Shown here: positions 29,849 to 36,574 of the stretch, piece by piece | Position numbering within the stretch: the first letter of the stretch is position 1 | Layout: every line of letters begins with the position of its first letter | NCBI GenBank assembly: GCA_021809805.1 | Contig: JAJZKA010000010.1 | Coordinates: 1 to 46,352 of the forward strand | DNA from: Actinomycetes bacterium | Lineage (GTDB): Bacteria > Actinomycetota > Acidimicrobiia > Acidimicrobiales > Bog-793 | Direction: 5' to 3' | Length of the DNA: 46,352 nucleotides | Translations under genes and position numbers: made by a program | Notes under the pieces: model-generated | Databases searched by the model: none | Told to the model about the DNA's origin: nothing | The model's input: the letters and a program-made list of their open reading frames with translations, nothing else

Positions 29849-31156
29849 ATGCCTCGCACCAGCACCACGAGCGGCACCGCGACCCCGGCAAAGACGGCTG
29901 GGTTGAAGGCAGCCGCCACCAAGGCGAGCGCCAAGGCTGCGGCGGTGAAGGCGACGGCAAGCGGAGCCGAAGCAACCGCGGAAAAGCACGCGGCCGAGAA
30001 CGCCCCCGCTAAGGCAACCGCAGAGAAGCACGCGGCGGAGACGCACGCGGACAAGCACGCCGCCGACAAGCACGCGCCGGCGAAGGCAACCGCGGAGACG
30101 CACGCGGACAAGCACGCCGCGGACAAGCACGCGCCGGCGAAGGCAACCGCGGAGACGCACGCGGACAAGCACGCGCCGGCGAAGGCAACCGCAGAGAAGC
30201 ACGCGGTGGAGACGCACGCGGCTGAGGAGGCCCCAGCCAAGGTTGGCGCCGAGCAGCACGCGGCGGAAAAGCACACGCCCGCCAAGGCTGCCGCAGACAA
30301 GCACGCGGCTGAGGGGGCCCCGGCCAAGGTTGGCGCCGAGCGGCACGCGGCAGAGACGCATGCGGAAAAGCACACGCCCGCGAAGGCGACTGCCGAGAAG
30401 CACGCGACGGACAAGCACACGCCCGCGAAGGCGACTGCCGAGAAGCACGCGACGGAAAAGCACACGCCCGCGAAGGCGACTGCCGAGAAGCACGCGACGG
30501 AAAAGCACACGCCCGCCGAGGCTGGCGCCGAGCAGCACGCGGCGGAGACGCACACGGCCGAGGAAGCCCCAGTCAAGGCTGCCGCAGACACCCACACGGT
30601 GGCTGGGAGCACTGAGATTCAGGAGCCAGCGGAGCGCGTGGCCACCGGGCAGGTGTCGGCGATTCCCGCGCCCGAGCCCGAATCTGCTCCGCCAGCACCG
30701 AAGGGTCTTGGTGGGCGGCTCGGCGCGGGTCGCGTCGGCCGCCAGGCGGGTGAGGCAGGGGCCGGGACCGGGGAGACCTACGCCAACGACACCGAGTTTC
30801 TTGCCCAGCAGCGTGAGGCATTGATCGCCGAGCGCGGCACCTACGCCGAGCAGGCGCGCGCCCTGCGGGCGGAGGCGGAGGCGCTCGTGGCCGAAGCCGA
30901 GCCAGGCGACGTGCAGTTCGACGAGGAGTCCGGCGAGGGGGGAACGACGACGGTGGATCGTGAGCGCGACCTCGCGCTCTCGGCCCAAGCGCTCGCGGCC
31001 GTCGAGGAGATCGACCGCGCGCTCGCCAAGATCGACCAGGGCACCTACGGGGTCTGCGAGAACTGCGGCGAGCTCATCACCAAGCCGCGCCTCGAGGCGC
31101 TGCCGTTCGCCCGCCTCTGCATCGCCTGCAAGAACGGCGGGCTCTCTCGCCGTTGA
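29849..31156 (+). CDS. TraR/DksA-type zinc-finger protein with long Lys/Ala/His/Glu repeat extension
   Basis: A 435-residue protein in three parts. Residues 1-45 are Lys/Ala/Thr-rich. Residues 45-255 are low-complexity repeats such as KHTPAKATAEKHATE, mixing Lys, His, Glu, Ala and Pro. Residues 310-435 form a coiled coil plus a C4 zinc finger (Cys403, Cys406, Cys424, Cys427; YGVCENCGELI...LCIACKNGG) typical of the TraR/DksA family, which enters the RNA polymerase secondary channel. Normal family members are about 70-150 residues, so the extension is the oddity. The repeats resemble histone-H1-like tails but are near charge-neutral and unusually rich in His. GGAAGGAG lies upstream. The start overlap of lspA (TTGA) couples it to the next gene. 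Confidence 0.88.
   Translation: MPRTSTTSGTATPAKTAGLKAAATKASAKAAAVKATASGAEATAEKHAAENAPAKATAEKHAAETHADKHAADKHAPAKATAETHADKHAADKHAPAKATAETHADKHAPAKATAEKHAVETHAAEEAPAKVGAEQHAAEKHTPAKAAADKHAAEGAPAKVGAERHAAETHAEKHTPAKATAEKHATDKHTPAKATAEKHATEKHTPAKATAEKHATEKHTPAEAGAEQHAAETHTAEEAPVKAAADTHTVAGSTEIQEPAERVATGQVSAIPAPEPESAPPAPKGLGGRLGAGRVGRQAGEAGAGTGETYANDTEFLAQQREALIAERGTYAEQARALRAEAEALVAEAEPGDVQFDEESGEGGTTTVDRERDLALSAQALAAVEEIDRALAKIDQGTYGVCENCGELITKPRLEALPFARLCIACKNGGLSRR
30065..30178 (+). repeat. 57-bp in-frame tandem repeat (two copies)
   Basis: Two units begin at 30065 and 30122 and are identical over about their first 51 nt. Each encodes 19 residues of the form DKHAPAKATAETHADKHAA. They lie inside the zinc-finger gene's extension and show recent slippage. 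Confidence 0.8.
30368..30547 (+). repeat. 45-bp in-frame tandem repeat (four copies)
   Basis: Units start at 30368, 30413, 30458 and 30503. The first three encode KHTPAKATAEKHAT followed by D or E and are nearly identical in DNA; the fourth is diverged (KHTPAEAGAEQHAAE). The 15-residue period keeps the frame, so copy number can vary between strains without breaking the protein. Confidence 0.85.
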
Positions 31157-31656
31157 GCGCTCCCGGCCCCGTCGTCGAGGCGTCCGCCCGGCGGCGGAGG
31201 CTGGTGATCGCGCTCGCGGTGGCTGCCATCATCATCACAATCGACCAGGTGACAAAGACGCTGGCGGTTGATCACCTGAGCTCGGGGCCGGTGCACGTGA
31301 TCGGCCCGCTCTCCCTCGAGCTCGCCTTCAACTCGGGCGTGGCCTTCTCGCTCGGGACCGGTGACACGTTGCCGATCATCCTCGTTGCCATCGGTCTGAT
31401 CGTCGTCGTCTTTTGGTTCCTTCGGGGCGCTCCGTCCAACACCATCGCCAGCGGGCTTGGCCTCGTGCTAGGCGGTGCCATCGGCAACCTTGCTGACCGG
31501 CTCTTTCGCGGGCGCCACGGCGCCGTTGTCGACTTCATCCACGTCGGCTTTTGGCCCACGTTCAACGTCGCGGACACGTCGATCGTCTGCGGTTGCGTCG
31601 TCCTCGTCATCGGACTGGCCCGTAGCGAGTTCAGCCATCCCGGGGCGTCCCGATGA
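31153..31656 (+). CDS. lspA: Lipoprotein signal peptidase (signal peptidase II)
   Basis: Inner-membrane aspartyl protease that cleaves prolipoprotein signal peptides before the lipid-modified Cys; 167 residues with four membrane segments. Motifs are IDQVTK, FNSGVAFSLG, GNLADRLFRGRHGAVVDFIHV with catalytic Asp115, and FNVADT with catalytic Asp141. The TTG start overlaps the TGA of the zinc-finger gene. The 3' end overlaps the rluD ATG. A candidate substrate, the lipoprotein at 40704-41063, is in this window. Confidence 0.95.
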   Translation: MSAPGPVVEASARRRRLVIALAVAAIIITIDQVTKTLAVDHLSSGPVHVIGPLSLELAFNSGVAFSLGTGDTLPIILVAIGLIVVVFWFLRGAPSNTIASGLGLVLGGAIGNLADRLFRGRHGAVVDFIHVGFWPTFNVADTSIVCGCVVLVIGLARSEFSHPGASR

Positions 31657-32591
31657 CTGACGCAGGAGCCTTCGAAGTGCCGGGCACGCTCGCCGGCGAG
31701 CGCGTCGACCGGGTCGTCGCACTGCTCACGGGTTGCTCGCGTGCCGAGGCCTCGGTGCTCGTCACCGAGGGCGCCGTGCGGATCGGCGGGATCGTCGTCG
31801 GCCGTAGCCGACGACTCGTCGAGGGCGAGTTGCTTGCGATCGACGCCCCGCCGCCGGCGAAGGAGCCCGCGCTCCTCGCACCGGACCCTGAGGTGGCCTT
31901 CCTCATCGTCCACGTCGACGACGACCTCGTCGTCGTCGACAAGCCTGCCGGCATCGTGGTGCATCCTGGTGCCGGCCAGCAGCACCACACACTGGCGGCG
32001 GGCCTGCTCGCCCGCTTCCCCGAGCTTGGCACGCTCAGCGCGGCGGGCATCTGGCCGCCGGAGCGACCCGGGCTCGTGCATCGACTCGACAAGGACACCT
32101 CGGGTCTGCTCGTCGTGGCGCGCACCGCCGAGAGCTACGCCGCGCTCGCTGGGCAGTTGAAGCGCCGCGAGATGGGCCGGACCTACCAAGCCCTCGCGCT
32201 CGGGCGGCTGCCCGCCGAGGAGGGGACGATCGACGCGCCGCTCGGGCGCTCGGCTCGCACGCCCACCAAGGTGGCAGTGCGCGTCGACGGCCGCCCCGCG
32301 CGCACGCATTACCGCGTCCTCGCGCGCTATCAGGATCCTGCCCCGCTCAGCCTGCTTGAGGTTCGCCTCGAGACCGGCCGGACGCATCAGATCCGTGTCC
32401 ATCTGGCCGCGATCGGCCACCCGGTCGCGGGGGACGCCCGCTACGGCGGCACGACGCGGTCGCTCGTGCTCGGGCGGCCTTTCCTGCACGCAGCGCGCCT
32501 CTCACTCATCCATCCAAGCAGCGGCAAGGCGATGGTGTTCACGTCGCCGCTGCCGGAGGAGCTCCAAGTTGTCGTGGCGCGCTGTTCGTGA
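31653..32591 (+). CDS. RluA-family 23S rRNA pseudouridine synthase (RluD-like)
   Basis: A 312-residue pseudouridine synthase with an N-terminal S4 RNA-binding domain (GERVDRVVALLTGCSRAEASVLVTEGAVRI) and the catalytic motif HRLDKDTSGLLVVA with the nucleophile Asp146. GRTHQIRVHLAAIGHPVAGDARYGG near the C-terminus is family-typical. ATGA overlap with lspA; the lspA-rluD pairing is widespread. Exact target uridines (RluD-type 1911/1915/1917) are presumed. Confidence 0.93.
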   Translation: MTDAGAFEVPGTLAGERVDRVVALLTGCSRAEASVLVTEGAVRIGGIVVGRSRRLVEGELLAIDAPPPAKEPALLAPDPEVAFLIVHVDDDLVVVDKPAGIVVHPGAGQQHHTLAAGLLARFPELGTLSAAGIWPPERPGLVHRLDKDTSGLLVVARTAESYAALAGQLKRREMGRTYQALALGRLPAEEGTIDAPLGRSARTPTKVAVRVDGRPARTHYRVLARYQDPAPLSLLEVRLETGRTHQIRVHLAAIGHPVAGDARYGGTTRSLVLGRPFLHAARLSLIHPSSGKAMVFTSPLPEELQVVVARCS

Positions 32592-32616
32592 GCTTGAGGC
32601 GCTCTTTTCGAGCCGG

Positions 32617-32641
32617 CGCGCCAGAGACCCCTCTGGGCGCG
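32617..32641. terminator. Bidirectional hairpin between rluD and the sigma factor gene
   Basis: CGCGCCAGAG (32617-32626), loop ACCC, and CTCTGGGCGCG (32631-32641) pair as a ten-base-pair stem with one bulged base. It sits in the 55-nt gap between convergent genes, 6 nt beyond the sigma factor's stop. No T-tract is present on either side. Confidence 0.5.
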
Positions 32642-32646
32642 ATCGA

Positions 32647-33528
32647 TCAGGCGGCGGGGTGCAGCGCGCCGATCTCGGGCTGTTCGGCGAGGAACCTCAG
32701 CGCGGCCGCTTCGACGCTGCGCACCCGGCGTACGCCGATGCCGAGCGCACGCGCCGTCGTCTCGAGCGACGCCGGGGGTTGACCCGCCAGGCCGAACCGC
32801 AGGCGCACGACCGAGCGTTCGAGATCAGGGAGGCGCTCAATTGCTTCCTCGAGGCGCTGCAAGGAGACGGCACGGGTGACCTCGTCGTCGACCGCCTCCT
32901 GCTCGCCGGCGATGACGTCGCCGAGCGTCGCAGTCGCCTCGCTGGCAAGTGGCTGGTCGAGGCTGGCGACGACCCGAGGCAGGTGGGGCTGGCTGTCGTC
33001 GCCCTCGCGCTCGGCGGAAGCCTCGGCAGCCACGGCATCCTCGGGGAGCCGGATGGCGCGCCCTTTGGCTTGCACCGCACGCTGGAGTGACTGGCGGATC
33101 CACCACGTGGCGTAGGTCGAGAACTTAAAGCCCCGGCGCCAGTCGAACTTCTCGACCGCGCGCATCAGCCCGAAGGCGCCCTCTTGAACCAGGTCGACGA
33201 GGTCGATGCCGCGCCCTTGGTAGCGGCGGGCCCAGTGGACCACGAGACGCAGGTTGGCGGCGATCATCTGGGCGCGTGCGTCTTCGTCGCCGTGCTCGAT
33301 ACGTTGAGCGAGCGCGACCTGCTGTTCGGCGCTGAGCAGCGGGAACCGCCCTACGTCGTCGAGATACAGGCGCATGAGATCAGGGCCGCCCCCGGTACGC
33401 TCGCTGGACTCGTCGCTGATCGTCGTGGTGGGGATGGTTCCGTCCTCCTCTTTGTCGGGGACCCCAGTGTCGGGCTCCGACGTGGTTTCCTCAGCGAGCA
33501 ATTGCAACAACGCGCGGCTGTCCGGCAT
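32647..33528 (-). CDS. Sigma-70 family factor, group 2-like
   Basis: A 293-residue sigma factor. Region 1.2 (DLMRLYLDDVGRFPLLSAEQQVALAQRIEHG) and region 2 (ANLRLVVHWARRYQGRGIDLVDLVQEG..., then FKFSTYATWWIRQSLQRAV) match RpoD/SigB-type factors. The short N-terminus without region 1.1 points to a group 2 (non-essential, principal-like) factor. The region 4.2 helix reads ALGIGVRRVRSVEAAALRFL instead of the common TRERIRQIEAxAL, so promoter -35 preference may differ. Start ATG 33528 has GGGAGGA immediately before it, spaced very tightly; in-frame ATG 33573 is possible. Divergent from the histidine phosphatase gene. Confidence 0.9.
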   Translation of the reverse strand: MPDSRALLQLLAEETTSEPDTGVPDKEEDGTIPTTTISDESSERTGGGPDLMRLYLDDVGRFPLLSAEQQVALAQRIEHGDEDARAQMIAANLRLVVHWARRYQGRGIDLVDLVQEGAFGLMRAVEKFDWRRGFKFSTYATWWIRQSLQRAVQAKGRAIRLPEDAVAAEASAEREGDDSQPHLPRVVASLDQPLASEATATLGDVIAGEQEAVDDEVTRAVSLQRLEEAIERLPDLERSVVRLRFGLAGQPPASLETTARALGIGVRRVRSVEAAALRFLAEQPEIGALHPAA

Positions 33529-33602
33529 TCCTCCCGCTAGGCAGTCGCGTGGTTGACTACCCCAAGGGGCCATGAGTTGTAACCATTGGGCTCGCCGCCG
33601 GC

Positions 33603-33624
33603 GTGGCCCCGCGGGCGGGGCCAC
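33603..33624. promoter_or_regulatory. Perfect 22-bp palindrome in the sigma/phosphatase divergent region
   Basis: GTGGCCCCGC and GCGGGGCCAC are perfect inverted copies separated by GG. It lies upstream of the - strand sigma gene and in the probable 5' leader of the + strand phosphatase. It could be an operator or an RNA hairpin. The lack of a T-tract and its position before a gene argue against a terminator. Confidence 0.5.
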
Positions 33625-33653
33625 GAGCTTGCTCGACAGATCGGAGAGTGCGG

Positions 33654-34262
33654 GTGCACAACACCGGGGACGCCGTTGCCGAGCTCCCACCGGCCCGGCT
33701 GTGGCTCGTTCGCCACGGCTCGACGGAGTGGAGCCGTTCGGGGCGCCATACCGGAAGGACCGATATCGACCTCGACGCGACGGGCCGCGAGCAGGCCAAG
33801 GCGCTCGGCGAGCGTCTCGCTGAGCAGGACTTCGCCGTCGTGCTCACGAGCCCACTGAAGCGGGCCCGGCAGACCTGCGAGCTTGCCGGGCTCGGCGATG
33901 TCGCCGAGGTCGATGAGCAACTCGCCGAGTGGGATTACGGCGACTACGAGGGGAGGACCACTGCCGAGATCCGCACCACGCGCCCCGGGTGGCAGCTATT
34001 TCGCGACGGCTGTCCCCACGGCGAGGTCGCCGCAGCGGTCGGCGCCCGTGCAGATCGGGTCCTGGAGCGTCTCGCGCGCGACCCGCGCTGCAGGGGAGCG
34101 GAGGCGGTCTGCTTCTCCCATGGCCACCTCCTGCGCGTCCTCGCCGCCCGCTGGCTCGGCCTGCCACCCGAAGACGCCCAGCTCGTGGCGCTCGACACGG
34201 CGAGCATCTCGATCCTTGGCTATGAGCACGAATGGCGCGTCGTCGAACGCTGGAACTCCTGA
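33654..34262 (+). CDS. Histidine phosphatase (phosphoglycerate mutase-like) family protein
   Basis: A 202-residue enzyme of the branch-1 histidine phosphatase superfamily. The catalytic core is visible: LVRHGSTEW with the phosphorylated His, SPLKRARQT with the second Arg, AEWDYGDYEGRT with the acid Glu, and CFSHGHLLRVLAARWLGLPP with the second His. The sequence alone does not separate a mutase from a phosphatase; most short actinobacterial members are phosphatases. GTG 33654 is chosen for GGAGAG 6 nt upstream. TTGACT at 33553 may belong to its promoter. Confidence 0.88.
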   Translation: MHNTGDAVAELPPARLWLVRHGSTEWSRSGRHTGRTDIDLDATGREQAKALGERLAEQDFAVVLTSPLKRARQTCELAGLGDVAEVDEQLAEWDYGDYEGRTTAEIRTTRPGWQLFRDGCPHGEVAAAVGARADRVLERLARDPRCRGAEAVCFSHGHLLRVLAARWLGLPPEDAQLVALDTASISILGYEHEWRVVERWNS

Positions 34263-34285
34263 GGCCGGGCGGAGATGGCGCGGCG

Positions 34286-34732
34286 TCAGTCGAATGCGGC
34301 GAGCGCTCCCGCCCCGTTGCGGGCTCGCTCGACCATGTCGGCGAGGCTGAAGGAGTCGAGGTGTTGGCGCATGTGCATGCCGACCTCGGCCCACACCGAC
34401 AACAGCGCGCACTGGCCCTCGTGGTTGCACGCGCCGTTCTCATGCGGGGCGCCGAAGTCGCCGAGCGCGATCGGGCCATCGACAGCTGAGACGATGGCGC
34501 CGAGCGTGATCTCCTCGGGGGCACGGGCGAGCACGTATCCACCGCCCACCCCGCGTTTTGAACGCACGAGACCAGCACCTTTCAGCGCGAGCAGAATCTG
34601 CTCGAGATACGGCTGGGGCAAGCCCGTCCGCTCGGCAAGGTCGCGCACCGAGGTCGGCGTCGTGCCGTCGCCGTGCAGCGCGAGGGAGAGCAACGCCCGG
34701 CTCGCATAGTCGCCGCGAGTCGAGACTCTCAT
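34286..34732 (-). CDS. Rrf2-family transcriptional regulator
   Basis: A 148-residue winged-helix regulator of the IscR/NsrR/CymR family. The HTH (SVRDLAERTGLPQPYLEQILLALKGAGLVRSKRGVGGGYVLAR, residues 28-70) is conserved. Aligning with IscR, only the second and third cluster cysteines are kept (Cys102 and Cys108 in ACNHEGQCALLSVW). The first is replaced by Pro96, with His97 and His104 nearby. It may hold an atypically ligated Fe-S cluster or sense by another route. A TAGCAT box 8 nt before the ATG implies a leaderless mRNA. Divergent from the phosphatase-superfamily gene. Confidence 0.9.
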   Translation of the reverse strand: MRVSTRGDYASRALLSLALHGDGTTPTSVRDLAERTGLPQPYLEQILLALKGAGLVRSKRGVGGGYVLARAPEEITLGAIVSAVDGPIALGDFGAPHENGACNHEGQCALLSVWAEVGMHMRQHLDSFSLADMVERARNGAGALAAFD

Positions 34733-34740
34733 GACTCTCT

Positions 34741-34746
34741 ATGCTA
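34741..34746 (-). promoter_or_regulatory. -10 box for a leaderless rrf2 transcript
   Basis: On the - strand TAGCAT (34746-34741) is separated by 8 nt from the ATG at 34732, the same hexamer and spacing as at divIVA. No clear -35 and no ribosome site are seen. Confidence 0.55.
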
Positions 34747-34822
34747 CGGCGGCGCCAGGCCCCGGGCGGGCGAGCGGCGCGGGTTGGTGCAAGGAAATGG
34801 GCGGCCGGCGCGGGTCAGCCAC

Positions 34823-34828
34823 TAGCTT
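34823..34828 (+). promoter_or_regulatory. -10 box for a leaderless transcript of the AP-superfamily gene
   Basis: TAGCTT lies 7 nt before an in-frame GTG (34836). It selects this GTG over the ATG at 34731, which would overlap the rrf2 start and add a non-conserved N-terminus. Confidence 0.5.
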
Positions 34829-34835
34829 GCTTGCG

Positions 34836-35987
34836 GTGGAGCTGGCAGCGGACAGTTCGGTCGTGCAACCGACGTGCCTCGAGCCGACGCTGCCCGACTA
34901 CGGGGGCGCCTGTTTGAGCGAGGTCGTTCCTGTCTTGTATCGCCGACGCGAGCTCGCCGAGGCCGGCGAGCTGCCCGCCTGGCTCCCCAAGGTGGTCGCT
35001 GAGGCCCGCCAAGTGGTCCTCCTCGTGCTCGACGGGCTTGGCTGGCGCCAGCTGACCGAGCGTCGGCGGCTGGCGCCGACACTCTCGGCGATGTCGGGCG
35101 GGCCGATCACTTCCGTCGCGCCCACGACCACGGCAACCGCCCTCACCTCGATCGCCACGGGCTGCGCTCCGGCGCGCCACGGCATCATCGGTTACCGCCT
35201 GGCCACTGCGAGGGGGATCTTGAACGTCTTGCGGTGGACGGCCGGTGGCAAGGACGCTCGGGCGAGCGTCCCGCCCGAGCGCTTGCGCCGCGCCGAAGCA
35301 TTCTGCGGCCACCGGCCCCCCGTGATTACCCGTGCCGAGTTCGCTGGCAGCGGATTCACCGAGGCGCACCTGCACGGCGTGCCGCTCGTCGGCTGGCGGG
35401 CGCCGTCATCGATCAGCGTCGAGATCGCCCGGGCGTTGCGTGGCGGTGCGGAGCTCGTCTATGCCTACTACGACGGGATCGACAAGATCGCGCACGAATA
35501 CGGCCTGCACGAGCACTATGACGCCGAGCTCACCGCCGCCGACCGCCTCGTTGCCGATGCCATCGAGGCGCTTGTGCCCGGCGCGGCGCTCTTGGTGACG
35601 GCGGACCACGGCCAGGTCGAGGTGGCGCGCCAGCCGGTCGTGCTGGACGAGGACCTCGTCTGTGAGGTTGCCTTGTTGTCTGGCGAAGGGCGATTCCGCT
35701 GGCTGCACGCCCACCCGGGACGCGACGGCGCCCTGCTCGCGGCCTGCCGCGAGCGCTACTCGAGCATCGCCTGGGTGAGGCATCGCGAGGAGCTCGTGGC
35801 CGAGAACTGGTTCGGGGGTGAGCTTGCGCCCGAGGTCGCCGCGCTGTTGGGGGACGTGGCGCTCGTCGCGTCGGCACCCGTTGCTTTCTACGACCCGGCC
35901 GACAGTGGCGAGCTGCGCCTCATCTCGCGGCACGGTTCGCTCACCGCCGACGAGGTGCTCGTGCCGCTGCTCGCGGCGGCTGCCTGA
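34836..35987 (+). CDS. Alkaline phosphatase superfamily protein (nucleotide pyrophosphatase/phosphodiesterase-like)
   Basis: A 383-residue metalloenzyme fold. VVLLVLDGLGWRQL provides the first metal-binding Asp, and the Thr-rich segment SVAPTTTATALTSIATGCAP holds the probable catalytic Thr. HGIIGYRL, YAYYDGIDKIAHEYG and LLVTADHGQVEV supply further metal ligands. This pattern fits type I phosphodiesterase/nucleotide pyrophosphatases. No signal peptide with the GTG 34836 start, so it is probably cytoplasmic. Substrate unknown. It is 23 nt upstream of the cobalamin adenosyltransferase gene and may be co-transcribed with it. Confidence 0.85.
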   Translation: MELAADSSVVQPTCLEPTLPDYGGACLSEVVPVLYRRRELAEAGELPAWLPKVVAEARQVVLLVLDGLGWRQLTERRRLAPTLSAMSGGPITSVAPTTTATALTSIATGCAPARHGIIGYRLATARGILNVLRWTAGGKDARASVPPERLRRAEAFCGHRPPVITRAEFAGSGFTEAHLHGVPLVGWRAPSSISVEIARALRGGAELVYAYYDGIDKIAHEYGLHEHYDAELTAADRLVADAIEALVPGAALLVTADHGQVEVARQPVVLDEDLVCEVALLSGEGRFRWLHAHPGRDGALLAACRERYSSIAWVRHREELVAENWFGGELAPEVAALLGDVALVASAPVAFYDPADSGELRLISRHGSLTADEVLVPLLAAAA

Positions 35988-36010
35988 GGCGCGCGGGGAC
36001 CCCGGAGGCG

Positions 36011-36574
36011 ATGCGGCTCTACACCCGACAGGGGGACGGCGGGAACACCGCGCTGTGGCACGGCGGTCGGGTGCGAAAGGACCACCCCCACATCGCCGCC
36101 AACGGTGCGATCGACGAGGCTCAGGCCTTCCTCGGTCTGGCGCGCGCCGAAGCCGACCCGGGCGGGGCGGTCGGGGCGACCCTGCTCGAGTGCGAGCGGG
36201 ACCTGTGGGTGCTGATGGCCGAGCTGGCCAGCGCGCCCGAGGGCAGGGCGCGCCTCGTGGCGGGTGAGAGTGCCGTCGACCAGGCAATGATCGACCGCCT
36301 CGAGGCGCGCATTGATGCGTTGGTTGTTGAGCTGGCCATCGAGCGTGCCTTCGCGCTCCCCGGCGAGAACCGCCTGTCGGCCTGCTTGGATGTGGCCCGC
36401 ACGGTCGTGCGGCGCGCCGAGCGCCTCGTGGTCGGTCTCGAGCTCACCGGCTCGCTGGCCGGGGCGTATCTCAACCGGCTCTCGGATCTGTGCTGGGCGC
36501 TCGCCCGGGTGTCTGAGGCCGATCACCGCACCGTTCACCGCGGCCGCCAGGGCCGCCCGCCAAAGGAGTCATGA
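36011..36574 (+). CDS. ATP:cob(I)alamin adenosyltransferase, PduO type
   Basis: A 187-residue helical-bundle enzyme that makes adenosylcobalamin from cob(I)alamin and ATP. It has the N-terminal ATP-binding signature MRLYTRQGDGGNTALWHGGRVRKD, ANGAIDEAQAFLGLAR, RTVVRRAERLVVGLE and AYLNRLSDLCWALAR. The GDGGNTALW version differs from the usual GDDGTTGLF. GGAGG precedes the ATG. The stop overlaps the pepA start (ATGATG). Confidence 0.9.
   Translation: MRLYTRQGDGGNTALWHGGRVRKDHPHIAANGAIDEAQAFLGLARAEADPGGAVGATLLECERDLWVLMAELASAPEGRARLVAGESAVDQAMIDRLEARIDALVVELAIERAFALPGENRLSACLDVARTVVRRAERLVVGLELTGSLAGAYLNRLSDLCWALARVSEADHRTVHRGRQGRPPKES

Noticed and set aside
30000-30550. Repeats considered as a CRISPR array
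   Set aside because: The units are directly adjacent in-frame coding repeats of 45 and 57 bp, with no unique spacers.
29809-30612. 267-codon minus-strand frame of Ala/Cys/Ser/Val repeats
   Set aside because: Mirror image of the Lys/Ala/His repeats of the + strand gene; composition is an artefact of the repeated codons, and no start signal is present.
29363-30988. Upstream continuation of the ileS reading frame (total 1633 codons) antisense to the TraR/DksA gene
   Set aside because: It is the antisense of a repetitive, biased coding sequence that has no stops in that frame. The true IleRS N-terminus, a nearby -10 box and normal family length all place the start at 29362.
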